From contig JAILWY010000027.1 of NCBI GenBank assembly GCA_022113835.1, positions 12,774,501-12,838,500 on the forward strand: DNA of 64,000 nt, read 5' to 3'. Below the pieces are notes generated by a model. It was not told the DNA's origin, made no database searches, and saw only the letters and a program-made list of their open reading frames with translations. Numbering within the stretch: the first letter of the stretch is position 1; every line of letters begins with the position of its first letter. The position numbers and the translations under genes are program-made. The stretch is from Atopsyche davidsoni (lineage: Eukaryota > Arthropoda > Insecta > Trichoptera > Hydrobiosidae). Positions 11,721-23,386 of the stretch are shown here, one piece after another.

Positions 11721-11722
11721 AA

Positions 11723-14700
11723 TATATATATTACATATATATAAATTTCCGTCATGAGTATTTCCAAACGAGTAATGATCAACATACAAAATTACAAGCA
11801 GAAAGCTCTATCTGTCTAACTAATGCCTGTTCCCGTACAATTAGTTTCGCAACACATTTGATAGGCCGCAACCCAATTACCGCGTCCGCGAATGCGAGGA
11901 CACGCTGTATAAGTGAATAATTCCACTAGCAGCTATCAAGCCAGTGGGGCGACAAAAGCCGATTAAAGCGGCCGTAACTGAACAACCCAGGCTGCCGAGG
12001 ATGGACACGATGTGTAACTCACATTTAAAATAATTCTCTATTCTGTTTTACTATATCATGAAATGTGATTGTTTTATTAATAACCTACGATCTACTCTTT
12101 TATAAATTTTTATCAATTCAAATATAATATCACAATTATCTTATGTGAACTATTTTACTTCCTTCGTATCACATCCTTTTTAACAATAGTCATTAGAATT
12201 CAAACAATATTAATTTTCATACACTTGATTATACAATCACTATTATTGGCCGAATACTCGCAGAGTACAGGCGTGAATATTAGATGTATTCAAATAGAGT
12301 TTATGGAGATTAACTGTTAATGATGTAGTTTGGCAAATATTGGTAAGTGGAAAATGAAACCTTTGATGTTTTAACAATCAAAATACCATAAAATATTGCG
12401 GTTCTTCTGCCAACTCAGATAGTTTACATGAGTAGTTAAATTTTATAAATAATATATATACATATATTATACATATAAAACAGGTATTTCAAGACCAAAG
12501 TTATATTTTAAACTAGAATGCAAATTACCAAAGGGACAAATAATATAATCACATTATTATAAGCCCTCGTATATTTTATGTAAATGTCTATGAAACTCGG
12601 TAAACAGCGAGGACCTTTATAATGATGTCAATTTGTCCTTTCCTGAAAAGGACTAGCTAAGGAGGGACATTATGAAGATGGAGGATTCACGGGGATCTGC
12701 CGTCAGCCATGTCGTATTTTAATAACGGCAGACATATTGTGCCTGTAGAGGCGCCAGCCATCAATAATGCGGCTACACAATTACACGAGCTCTCCTATTC
12801 GTCCACAATGTATTCTCTTATATGTTTTATTCGTTTACTTATTTTTTTTATAATTAAACATTTGAATTTTCCCTTTTTTTTTACTTTCGATATAAATATA
12901 TCATTTCTTAAAATCAAAGCAAATCGCATAGACATGAAAGGGTCATACGTCAATTCTGAGCTGACACCGCAAAAGATTTCTCATAATATTAAACATATAT
13001 TGCGTGTTTATTAAATAAGAAGTAATAATCATCAGATAAAGTTTTGCGCATGCACGTGTGTGCGTAGAGTTTTTAAAAAGGCTGTTAAATTTAAAAAAAA
13101 ATTGTTTCTTTGTATTGGATTTATAATCTTTAGCTGTTACAAAGCAGAGATTCTTCTGTTGTGTTTAAGTGCAAAAGGATGTTGCAAAGTAGTTCAGCGA
13201 TTCCGGAATACGAATGCGGTGTTTTACATAAGTGCATCACTTACAACTAATGTCCGGAATAGGGGATGGCCGGGGGTGGGTGGGGTAGTAAATAACTTGC
13301 CCCCAATCCAACCCCCGTGTGGCACACTTTGCTCGTTACTGGCGACCCACTTGCGAGCAATCACACCTCTAAATTGAGAGGGATTTTTTTTTAAATTAAT
13401 CCGATTTACGGCTATCAATTTTATAACAGCAATCAGAGATTTTAAATGCATCGTAAATGATTTTTAATGTTTTGAATTTAAAATACTAGTAACTGAGTTT
13501 TGACAGAACTCAAGCATTTGATGTTACGATTCACTCTAGAGAAATTCTTGTATAATTAGTAAGTATTGATCTATCAAGGTTTTCGTCTGAGAATATTATA
13601 AATAGGCTCTATTAATGTTCTCAATAAGTTATTATTGCCTCCCGCCGAGCCTGTGATGACTCGACTAATCAAATTAGCCATCTTTTATATATTATTATTT
13701 GAGTGTTGATTCCTCGCTACTATTAATAAACATCGGGCGTGTTTTTTTTTTCTTAAAAATAGATTTTCCAGGCGTTTGAATTCAGGCTTGATAATAATAT
13801 GAAAATGCTACGAGTGCTTCTAGAATGAATATAAAAAAAAACAAAAAAAAATAATAAAAAACAACTATTCCGAGGGCCTCAAGAGACACAAGTGTGCCTC
13901 GAGTGGCGCGAGGCAGGTTGGATCAAATTTGTTTCAATTTGTAATAAGTCTGATTCGATTAAGGTTTTTTTTATTTTTTCACAGGTAAATAAATATTATT
14001 TACGAATTTATTTGAAATATTATTTTATAGAGCAAGCTCAATTTCGGATTTAATCTGGGTTATAGAGAATAAAAATCTTATTGCTATATATCAGATTGTT
14101 CTGTCCGATCAGGGTATGGAATCTTCAATATTCAGAATATTAAATAAATAATCTGGCGGTTAGGTTATTTTACTATAATATTAAAACAATTGTTTCGTAG
14201 AGAAAGCGATATTTTTGAAAACTAATATTTTAACGTCAACTTGTACTCAACATTATTAAAAACGTATTTTGTATATTATAGTCTAACAACAAAACAATCA
14301 TATTTCTTTCTGACTTTTTTTCTGACCAACTGCGACAGTACTTTTTATATTTAACATCACACATTTTTTAGTTTATTTCTCCAAAATTATGATCAAATCA
14401 GCAAATTATTCATAGACGGTATGAAATTTTATTCAAATCCAAATGTCAAAGTTAAATTTCCACAAAGAAGTAAATTTTTCAGGTCTCATTTCTAGTATTT
14501 ATGATAAAGAAGAAAGTTGACAAAATTGCGAGTGGCGGCCGACAAAGGTTAAACCGCCACCAAAGAAAAGGCTTTAAATTTTTATTTATTTTGATTTCAG
14601 CTACAGAAGGGAAGGTTTCTTGGCACATCCGGCAGGTTATTCTACGACAAGTGATCGTGGAGGAAACGAGAAACAAAAAGATATTATATCTTAAATCTGA

Positions 14701-14748
14701 AAAGTCCACTAAAGTGAGTAGCACGCTCCAGTACTGAGGGTTTCCGGC
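11723..14748. other. non-coding DNA
   Basis: No supported gene. Contents are a G-rich tract with quadruplex potential at about 13262-13288 and AT-rich sequence. A possible 3' splice site (tttgatttcag, 14570-14600) precedes a short open stretch without recognisable protein similarity. Confidence 0.4.
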
Positions 14749-14766
14749 TGTCACACCGGTGTGACA
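14749..14766. promoter_or_regulatory. perfect 18-bp palindrome resembling a double T-box site
   Basis: The sequence tgtcacaccggtgtgaca is a perfect inverted repeat of TCACACC, the core half-site of T-box factors such as Brachyury, arranged head to head. The known optimal palindrome has a TA centre and this one has CG. Binding is inferred from the pattern only. Confidence 0.3.
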
Positions 14767-16638
14767 CTTGCGGAATTACGTGATGATTTATTTAATTAGA
14801 ATTACGTATAAATTATTCTTTTTATTCCTTTAAAATTTCATAGAAGTCAGGGAGTCGTCCAAAAATAGACATATATCAATTTACAGCAATATTTTTCAAA
14901 TAAATATGTAGATTTTTTCTATTTAATATTTTGTCCTAAATGTCACCTAGAAATGAACTCAAATGTAAATATTGAAACAAAAAATGATAAGCAATAAATA
15001 CATGGTTTATTATTATTCTTAGAATTTTTAGACTATATTCTTAAAATCAGTAAATATTTGTTATTTTTTAAATTAAATGCCTATCTCTGGGTTTTTAAAT
15101 ATATTAGAATATTTGTATGACGATCACGTATAAGCAAAGAAAGTGAAATTTGTACGTGATTAAATGTAATATTTTTTTGTATTATTTTATAAAAACTGAA
15201 AATAATAGATAAGGTTATTATATTATTTACTTCATAATACAAAATACTTTGATTGCGTTCTTGAGTATCTATACTTTAAAAAAGGTTGTGATTCAAGTTG
15301 ACTAACAGCCAGCTTTTGAAAGACTGATCAACAAAAACAATACGCACAAGATTCAGAAGGCTACTTTATTAAGATTTTTACGACAATTTAACAGTGTAAA
15401 AAAATCATAGAATTAAAAACGCTAGTCAGTATCAAAAAAGAGGGCATTGGAAGGAGGAAGCTTACGTGGATACAGAATTTACGTCAGTTAATGGAAATTT
15501 GCAGTACAGCTGAATAAATGAGACTTGCCCAGGATGTAAATATATTCGATATATTGGTCAATGTCGATATGTTGTTATGTGGCGATGAGAAGTTTTCATG
15601 TCGTTTCTGTGTAAATGGAATACTCAATATCTGTTAATTAAAAAAATCTAATTCAAATATTAATTTGTATGCACCAGCGCTTTCCGACTATCTAGAATAA
15701 AGGGAAGTCCTAAATCTTCCTGAACTTCGCGGAAGTAATAGTGGAGTGAGGCACAGGTATTGTCTGCAAGTATTTTAGAGTTGTGACTAAAAGCCAACTT
15801 CACTCCACCTAAGTTGTAAATAACTTTTCCAGAATTAATACGCGATTAGAACCATATACAGAACAGCGTAACTTATCAAAAACATTCGCCAATAAAATAC
15901 GAGATCAGATAAATGAAAAACAAAACCCTGAAACTAAAACAACAAAACATGTAAATATTGATTTATTGAAAGTATGTTTTTAAAGCTATTGTAATTAACG
16001 GATAAAAAATCACTGTAGTAGAACAATTATCGAATATACGATATTATCAATGTGTATCCTTCATTTATTGTATGTAACTTGGGTTGAAATTTTATTATAA
16101 TTGCAATTACTATTATAAATGTGAATATAAATTATACCTATTACTCATTATGAAACAGAAATCAATATTGAAATGGATATTTGTTTTGCGGCCTGTGTAT
16201 TTGTTCGACCAAAATGAGCGTCGGGAGAGTTCGTTAATCGATTGGAAAAGGCAATTACAGTGATAAATTAAAGCATTTTTGCCACAACAAAAATTGACAA
16301 AAGAATAATATTTCTTGAATAACTTATTAATTGTAATCAAAATATGCCTTATTATGAAACAGATCCATGGAATCAAAGTACGTCTACAGTGATTATACGT
16401 AATTAGAGCCATTATTGAAACATGCACTTTAAAGAGTTTTTATCGAAAGGTTTTCTTCTCAATGTAACCTAGAAGTAATTTTAAATTTATACAGATTTAA
16501 TTTTAAAAAAATCCAGGATCTTAACCCGGAACTGCGTGGTTAGTAAACTAACTTTCCAATATAAAAAATATGCTATAACAAAGAATAATCGGTAAGTAGT
16601 TTAGCAACAAGGGTAACTTTGTTTCAAACATATACGTA
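14767..16638. other. AT-rich non-coding DNA
   Basis: No gene, repeat family or structured element was recognised. The region is rich in A and T runs and the open frames within it are short and featureless. Confidence 0.45.
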
Positions 16639-16640
16639 TA

Positions 16641-17394
16641 CGAGTCTGTTCGTCTGTTAACGAACTTGGCGCGCCTTTTTCAGCTTCCATTGGGATGATT
16701 GAGCTTTGGTTTCCACGTCATAACCATAAACCCATGTTTCGTCACCAGTTATGATCCTCTGAAGCATATTTGGGTCGTCGCAGACAGATTCAAACAGTTC
16801 CTTAGCAATGTTAATGCAATGCTGTTTTTGGTCGAAATTGAGCAATTTTGGTACGAATTTCACGGCGATCCGTCTCATGCCCAGATCATTGGTTAAAATC
16901 GAATGGCAAGAGCCAATCGATATAATTAAATCTTCAGCAACTTTTCTAACCGTGAGTCGACGATTGGCCAATACTATTTTCTTCACTGCATCACTGTTTT
17001 TGTCAGTTGTTGACGTGCTCGGGCGTCCGGCACGCTCTTCGTCGTTCACATCTTCTCGGCCCTCTGAGAACATTTTGTACCACCGATAAACGTTGCTTCG
17101 ATCCAAGGTAGCTTCAGCATATGCTACAGTCAACATTCGGTATGCGTCCACGCACTTAATTTTGTTTTTAACACAAAATTTTATACAGATTCTTTGTTCC
17201 ATTTTTTGGAATGGACAATAATCGAAGACGAGGCAAAAGCAGCTGTCAACAATTAACTGAACTTTCACAATGGCCGAAATTGTCGGTTTAAATGAGAAAC
17301 ATAAGTACCAACATGACGCCACAAAAAAATCGTAAATTTAATATACGTAACTTACGAAAATTCAAAATTCGCGATACTATTTGAACAGCCCACG
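16641..17394 (-). mobile_element. internally deleted mariner-like element
   Basis: TA dinucleotides (16639-16640 and 17395-17396) flank ends that match as cgagtctgttc (left) and the complement of gaacagcccacg (right), consistent with mariner terminal repeats and a TA target. The right terminal region also reads, complemented, ggctgttcaaatagtatcg. Inside is the N-terminal half of a mariner transposase on the minus strand. At 754 bp it is well short of the usual 1.3 kb. A competing 14/15 match (16636-16650 against 17427-17441) would extend it to 17441. Confidence 0.7.
16657..17202 (-). pseudogene. mariner transposase, C-terminally truncated
   Basis: From MEQRICIKF at 17202 the frame gives 181 residues, against about 345 for an intact mariner transposase. 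It has the N-terminal helix-turn-helix region (YRWYKMFSEGREDV, then GRPSTST and RRLTVRKVAEDL) and the first catalytic aspartate in ITGDETWVYGYD (about residue 154). It then ends after KKARQVR at a stop that lies at the left terminal repeat. The second and third catalytic aspartates are absent, so it cannot encode an active transposase. An in-frame upstream extension to 17322 is probably untranslated leader. Confidence 0.85.
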
Positions 17395-17396
17395 TA

Positions 17397-18880
17397 TTCT
17401 CGTATAAGTTTAATATGGGACTACTAAACATACTCGTATACTTTTTAAATTGTTAGATTATTATTTTCCTAGCTCAGTTTCTTTGCGTATAACAATTTAA
17501 AGCTTAGAATCCCAGCAGGCAGCCTCGAGGGAAGATCGAGTATTGATTAAATCTTCCCGGCAATATCTGCGGGGCCGCGTGCCGAGGGGAACGGACTATT
17601 ACCGCCGCACTGTGCTCCCGACCGCCGCCGGCCCGGGACACTCCTCCGACACCACAGTGCAGTGGTAATCTAATTATTGGACATACCATCGTACTAAGTT
17701 ACATAAGAAAATATAATTAGTATAGGGGAAAATAATAAGAATTGACGTCGGTCACACCCAAAAGGAAGACAAAGCTTGCTGTATTTTTATATAAAGAAAA
17801 AAAAATAGAGAAAAATAGTTTACAGTGAACGCGAGTCACAGATTTAAAGAATACAAACAAGTCTTTTGCTTTGCATGCAATCGAGTTATTGCATCGATTT
17901 TTTATGTTTTACTTCTAAGATATTTTATCATGATAAGATGTTGTGACTATTGAATACTAAAAATAAGACGTTTCATTTATGTTTTATATTTTAAAAATAA
18001 GTGGAAATAATTAACCTCTGTCAAAATTAAAATTCTGTCACACATCACGAAAACCTTACTATATTTTTATTCAGTACGCCAAAATAATCCAGTATAAAGC
18101 CAAATTAAAAATAGGAATTCACTTACACTGATTGTTTTTATCCATATTAGCTTCTTATATACTGGCATAACTTAACTAATTAAATATATATATATCGATA
18201 TAATATTTATTTACTTACGCCTTTATTTCATTCAGGGCACAAGCGACTGCCGAGCGCTGATCTCCCCATATATCGAATTTTATTGAAATGGTTTCAGCAA
18301 ACCAGCTTGGAACAGCTGATATTGTGCCATAACATCTGACAGTAAAGTATATTGTAATAGAACCTAGCCTTATAGACCTAGAGACATGATATATTTATAG
18401 TATTATATAATACAAAATAAAGTTATATTATATATATATATATATATATAAATAGATTAGCACTTCAGTTGCCTTAGTTGAATATTATATAAAGCACGAC
18501 AGCGGGTGATCGATTTCTCCAATATTGTAATTACAGCCTTTCTAAGGTCATAATTGTAGAAAGCAGCTGCCAGCTTGGACTACCGTCTCCTTCAAATTAT
18601 GATCCTGAAGTTTGCAATTAGCGTCGGCCGTGTTGGCTAAGTGTGATTCTAATACACTGCGATATTTCAAAGCAACCTAACGTTTCGCCGTAAAATTATC
18701 AAGTCAAATAAAATCCATCAAAATTTTACAAAAAACAGAATATATCCTATTTTAACTTTTAAACATAAAAATATCTCTGTTTTATTTATAAACACCTGTT
18801 ATGCATCCTTTTTCGCTACTGAGAGCTATCTCGGGCTTGTTTTTATTCTTAAAATCTTTCAGAGTTATGATTATACTCGG
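17397..18880. other. non-coding DNA
   Basis: Includes a GC-rich pocket at 17560-17665 (cytosine- and guanine-rich, no recognisable exon) and a short (TA)n tract near 18430-18452. The remainder is AT-rich with nothing recognised. Confidence 0.4.
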
Positions 18881-19371
18881 TGTCCAAAAAGAGTATCGGG
18901 TGAATGTGAATAGTGACCGTTATTGCGATATGCTGCGAAAATTTTTGGGCCCAGAGTTGCAGGAGTTTTAAGGTTTTAACTCAAGAACGTGGTTCCAACA
19001 AGATTGCCAATCGATCAATTGAAGCTGTTAACGTAGAGAGCCCCGACCTTAGCCCTCTTGACTATTTCGTATGGGGATGCCTTAAAAGTATAGTTTATGA
19101 GAATAATCCGACAAACCTAAAGGAATTGAAACAAAACATCAGGTCAGAAATGGCAGCAATATCGAGGGCTATGTGTCAACGTGTTATCAGCAATATTCGT
19201 TCCAGATTAGAAGAGTGCCAGCAGCGTAACGGTCACCATTTGGATAACATCATCTTTTCAACAAAAAAAAATCCATTATGTATTCTTATAATCAACAATT
19301 TAAAAAAATACTTGATTACTAGTAGTTATTGTTTTACTGAACTAACAAATACCCGATACTAACTTTGGACA
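18881..19371 (+). mobile_element. second mariner-like element, short deletion derivative
   Basis: The left end tgtccaaa followed by agtatcgggt (18881-18901) matches the complement of the right end (19351-19371) at 18 of 21 positions, giving a 491-bp element. Inside is the C-terminal part of a DD34D-type transposase. The N-terminal two thirds have been lost between the left repeat and the retained part. The protein and terminal repeats differ from the element at 16.6 kb, so this is another mariner subfamily. Confidence 0.8.
18916..19290 (+). pseudogene. mariner-type transposase C-terminal remnant, frameshifted
   Basis: One frame reads RYCDMLRKFLGPELQEF, a stop, then TWFQQD, the usual second catalytic-aspartate motif (gat at 19002-19004). 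A second frame then reads SPDLSPLDYFVWGCLKSIVY, with the third aspartate in PLDYF (19060-19062). The two aspartate codons are 58 bases apart instead of the roughly 105 expected, so about 45 bases and the reading frame were lost between them. It continues KELKQNIRSEMAAI and ends after NIIFSTKK. It is inactive. Confidence 0.85.
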
Positions 19372-20030
19372 CACATGCAAAACACATCACAACTTCTTCA
19401 CAAATTGTTTGCATATTTCATCACATTAATGATTTAAGCCGTTTTATTATTTTATTCGTTAACGTTTTATATTTGTTGAACAAACGAAAAGAGATGCAAT
19501 CAGACAAAATATCCAGGTGCTAAATTAAGAAGGTACTTGGGTGACTATGATGGACCAAGAGCGACGATGAATTATCAAATAGTAACAAGGTCCGTAGCTC
19601 CAGTAGGTCGGCGCGGGACGGAGCGGCCGCGAAAGTGGGTTAAAGGGGATGTATTTATAGCCGGGGTTGGGGCGCAGGGACGCAAGGGTGCAGGGGCGCA
19701 GGGGCGCAGGGGCGCAGGCAAGACCCCACAGGTGGGTCCTGCGGCGATTCAGATATGAAATGTCGCGCGAGCTGTTGATTTGGCGCCGCCAAATCACGCC
19801 GGATGTCACGCGCGGCCTCTGACGGACACGAGGCACTTAATTTTTCACTGTAATAAAAAAAATACTCCTGAAATTTACAATGCGTGAATTGAAAACATCG
19901 TGTATATATTTTCTCACAGATATTTGTCGTTTTAGTGCATGTTTACATTCCTTCAAAAACTGTGATTGAAATATTGACACTGAAACGTTGACAATGTTAG
20001 CGAGAGCACGATAATATTGGTTTCGCGTTT
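19372..20030. other. non-coding DNA with GC-rich patch
   Basis: A GC-rich interval (19590-19815) includes an imperfect gcaggggcgcagg array near 19670-19720. The overlapping open frames on both strands are low-complexity and not convincing as genes. Confidence 0.4.
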
Positions 20031-20037
20031 CTGCTAG

Positions 20038-20100
20038 GGCAGGAATCGAACTGACGACCCCTCGATAAGGGGCCTCAGTGGTATAACTTCTGAGCGAAGC
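20038..20100 (-). repeat. tRNA-like (SINE-like) sequence
   Basis: On the minus strand an anticodon-arm-like hairpin gcccc/ggggt encloses the 7-base loop ttatcga, followed by a B-box-like cagttcgattcctg. D and acceptor arms are not convincing, so a functional tRNA gene is unlikely. A tRNA-derived repeat is the best guess. Only this one copy was seen. Confidence 0.3.
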
Positions 20101-20574
20101 TTTTAAAAATATAATTATTATCGACACAAGCATGTAATTAAAAATTGCCTTGACTAAACATAAATAAGCATGAGCTCAATTACATTATGGCTCGGTTAAT
20201 AAACAGGTAAATCAAATATTTGCACTTGCAGGTAACAAGTCTGTGCCGGGCAATGATGGCCGAGGCGACAAAATTTCGAGGACTCTCTTCTTCGTTCATG
20301 TGTGCATCGATCACACATATTATTATCATTCGTTCTTTAAATATTATTGTTCCATAAAAACTTCACAAATATCAATGGTTCAATATCAATAAGCAAAACC
20401 AAACCATCTCCGAAATTTCCTGTAAGACGGCTTCAGTACTTGGACCGAAATTTCTAAATACTCAATATATCGCGCAAACACCCGTAAACGTATAAATGTA
20501 ATAATACATTTAATTCAATAAATAAATGGCCCATCTGCGAACACAATGCCAACAACTCGATCGAGATATTAAAA

Positions 20575-20790
20575 AAAAAAAAACAAAATGAGCGTCGCGG
20601 TGCTCGCCGAGGCGGCGTCGTTATCTTTATTAGCAGCCAATTTCCCAGCGGCGTCCAGATAAAGTGGATCCTCCATCGGCAGACTGAATTTCCATTTCGA
20701 TAGCGATCTCAGATTGGAAACCGACCAATAAACACACCGACCGAGAGGGGTGTGCTGTATAAAGCGTACCAGATTTTTTTGTATGGAAAA
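20575..20790. promoter_or_regulatory. possible cis-regulatory segment with GATA-type sites
   Basis: A compositionally distinct, non-repetitive segment contains ttatcttta and agataaag (GATA-like sites in opposite orientations) and GC-balanced sequence unlike its AT-rich neighbours. It looks like conserved non-coding DNA, but no comparison was possible, so the call is speculative. Confidence 0.2.
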
Positions 20791-21636
20791 CACGAAAACA
20801 CGGGATTTCCGGTCTTTAGCCGCTCGTTTCGATCGATCATCCCTTTTTTAATTCAGAAATAGTTTTTTCCCACTACAGACACAATTTAACGTGTATACCG
20901 TAAAAGCAGCGTCGTGTACGGATATGCGTAAAAAAATGAAATAATCGCAGGAATTATTGACCTTTTTTTTTTTTATTAAATGAAGTTTCGTGTGTAAAAA
21001 GCCTTAATGTTAAACTGAAATCGCAAAAAGCATGTCAAGCTGGGTAGCGGCCGACCCACCCTGTATTTCCGTGGTTGCCGATTTGTATGAACAGGCTTAG
21101 CAGTCCCTTGGCTGGCGTCCAAACGGCCGAATGTAGGTTGGGGATGATAAATGGGGTTGTAAAATGATTTATATTCCAATGTAATTATAATTGCTCCTGC
21201 AAATAATGAGCATGTTTTGTATTTACAAAATAGCTGAAGAATTTGTTTACTTGATTCTAGTGTATTTATGTTCACACGCGGAACGTTGCTTTTGGAAAAA
21301 TACACATATAAATGCAGTATTTTTTTTATTTTTATTAATTCCAAAAACACACGTTGTATTTTAAGTAAAAACTTGTTCGTTTAAAATTATGGAAATTAAG
21401 AAATTTATTCCTTAGTATTTTTTTAGTAATTCTAGGTTTTTCAAATAATTAAGCCTTACCCGAGTGGATTCCTTTGTTTAGTAGTTTCTACGTCTGAGTT
21501 TTATTTAACTTAAATAAAATGATCAAAAAAATAATATAATTGTTTTAGGTGTAGATAAGAGTTTTTTTAGTTTGAAATTTATAAAAAAAATACTGAGCTT
21601 AATAATATTGTTGAGGGACAAGGCATTTGATTGGTG

Positions 21637-21856
21637 AAGATCCATTATTATAATGATAAAAGTAACTTTGTATTCTGTCTTCACTTTGAGTTTATTATAT
21701 ACATATATATATTTTTTTTGCATGACTAGTTTCGACCAAATAGACTAGGTCCTAGTCTATTTGGTCGAAACTAGTCATGCAAAAATATATATATATAATA
21801 AACTCAAAGTGGAGACAGAATATAAAGTTACTTTTATCATTACAATAATGGATCTT
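21637..21856. repeat. 220-bp near-perfect palindrome
   Basis: Two arms of about 113 and 106 bases meet at position 21750. The centre reads gactagg-t-cctagtc with one unpaired base. The arms share aagatccattatt, gtaactttgtattctgtct, gagtttattatata and gcatgactagtttcgacc with only a few mismatches and length changes. There is no spacer, unlike normal inverted-repeat transposons. No protein is encoded. Confidence 0.95.
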
Positions 21857-22507
21857 ATAAATTTGGCTTAATAAATTTGGAAAATATATTTTTTAAATTT
21901 TAAATGAAAAAGTTTTATTTTTTTTACTTAAAAATGATATGCAGTCATCCTTTTTCGGGTAATAACCGTTAATTTTAATACACCGCCAACAAAACTATTA
22001 CATCGAATGCATGAATGACAGTTACGCAAAACGGCCGGTCGATCTTCCGCCGCCGGTTTTGGAGTGCGGGACAATGCCGAGTCAATTACTTCCAAAGGGG
22101 GGCTGTCGGGGAGGCCATCAGGGTGGCCATCAGGGTGATAGAGCACACGGGGGATGGTGATGTCATGTGCGGTTCGTAATTAATATTTCCGCATAATAAA
22201 ACTTCCGAATTCGGACTCGGAAGATTTGCTGCGGCGTCGCGTGACCGAGGAGGCGCGGCTCTTCGCCCGGTCCCAATACGCGGATAATTATTTGTAGAAT
22301 TCGTGTAGCGAAATTTAGATTTAAAAGTTTAAGGTATTTATCAAAAATTTTGACTATAAGAAATTCAAAAGAATTGCGAGCTTAGCTCGAAAGATGATAT
22401 TTGTATCATTATTAAGTAATCACACGATAACGATGTCACAAACATCATGGTACCTAAAATATTTTGTTGGTGTTTTTATTAGGTCAGGTTAGGTCAAAAG
22501 CACTCAC
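21857..22507. other. putative intron 3' of the PAQR4-like exon
   Basis: Lies on the downstream side of the exon (the gene is on the minus strand). It includes GC-richer stretches at 22020-22150 and 22215-22280 without recognisable exons. No continuation of the PAQR4-like protein was found here. Confidence 0.45.
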
Positions 22508-22723
22508 CGAAGCTCTGCGAGACCCAGATGCCGAGCATGTCCAGCTGCAGCAGGCGGTGGTAGGCGGCGGCGCCCCGGGAGGTGTTCATGAAGAGGTGGT
22601 AAAGGAAGGAGCCGCACCAGGGCGCCAGCGCCCCTGCCAGGTGGCACCAGGCCAGGAAGCCGTGCTCCGTGTCCCATGGCAGCAGCCGCGGCACCACCAC
22701 CAGAATGTAGATTATCGGCAAAC
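22508..22723 (-). CDS. PAQR4: internal exon of a PAQR4-like progestin/adipoQ receptor family gene
   Basis: The 216-base exon is about two thirds G+C in AT-rich surroundings. It reads, after one split codon, LPIIYILVVVPRLLPWDTEH, then GFLAWCHLAGALAPWCGSFL, then YHLFMNTSRGAAAYHRLLQL and DMLGIWVSQSFG. LVxVPxxxPW, GSxLYHLFM and LLxLDMxG match PAQR4 in order and spacing. It covers two predicted membrane helices and the conserved loop with the histidine and aspartate typical of the family. Minus-strand splice signals are ttggttccag before it and GTGAGT after it. Both introns are phase 1, so the exon keeps frame. PAQR proteins are seven-pass membrane proteins. PAQR4 has been linked to Golgi and ceramide metabolism, but substrate and location here are not shown. 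Start, stop and other exons are outside what I can identify. Confidence 0.85.
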
Positions 22724-23386
22724 CTGGAACCAAAACCACCGTTATATGTGTGAGCAAATGAACATCCACGAGCATTCCAAAGAAAGCGAATAAAATATAA
22801 CTTTTTTTATAATTATGCGCACAAGATGCTATCGACTTCAAATTCACTTTCTTTGTATCGCCATATTTTTCCTCGTTCCAAATAATCAACATAACCTGCT
22901 GACGTCGAGATTAAAAGACAATGCAGCACGAGATCTTATACCCTCTAACGTAGTATGATTGACGACAGACTCGGTTTATTACATTACTAACAATCTAAAA
23001 ATTTATATAGTTTGTGAACTAAACCTCCTTAATGAAAAACTTTATGTGCCGATTTATTACTTTTGTGCTGAATAAAGTATATAATATACAGTTGAGCGTT
23101 CATTCTTCTTCAGCGACGTGAGTGAGTCCGGGGCTATTTAAGTTTTTAATGGTCCTGGCTATTGCAACACTGTGCCCGTGATGGGTTGACTCAGGGCTTT
23201 AGTGCCTCCGCGAGATTACTACCCCCGACCTGCTTCTCCCCTTGCCTATCTTGGTCAAGCTTTTATCTGAGCTTTACTATATAAAGCAAGTCGTCGCACT
23301 ATAATTGAAATGATATTGCATTAAATGCGATTAAGCTATGTTTGCAAGACATTAAAAAACCCAGACCGGACGAAAACTACGGACCC
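22724..23386. other. putative intron 5' of the PAQR4-like exon
   Basis: Begins with the 3' splice site of the exon. No other PAQR4-like exon (for example the N-terminal LHNELGNIYTH-type segment) was recognised here or further up to 64 kb. Otherwise AT-rich with a GC-richer patch at 23120-23260. Confidence 0.4.

Noticed and set aside
20038..20100. Functional tRNA gene
   Set aside because: An anticodon-like hairpin and B box are present, but D and acceptor arms do not form, so it was listed only as tRNA-like.
22464..22793. A 109-codon plus-strand frame over the PAQR4-like exon
   Set aside because: It is the antisense shadow of a well-supported minus-strand exon with splice sites.
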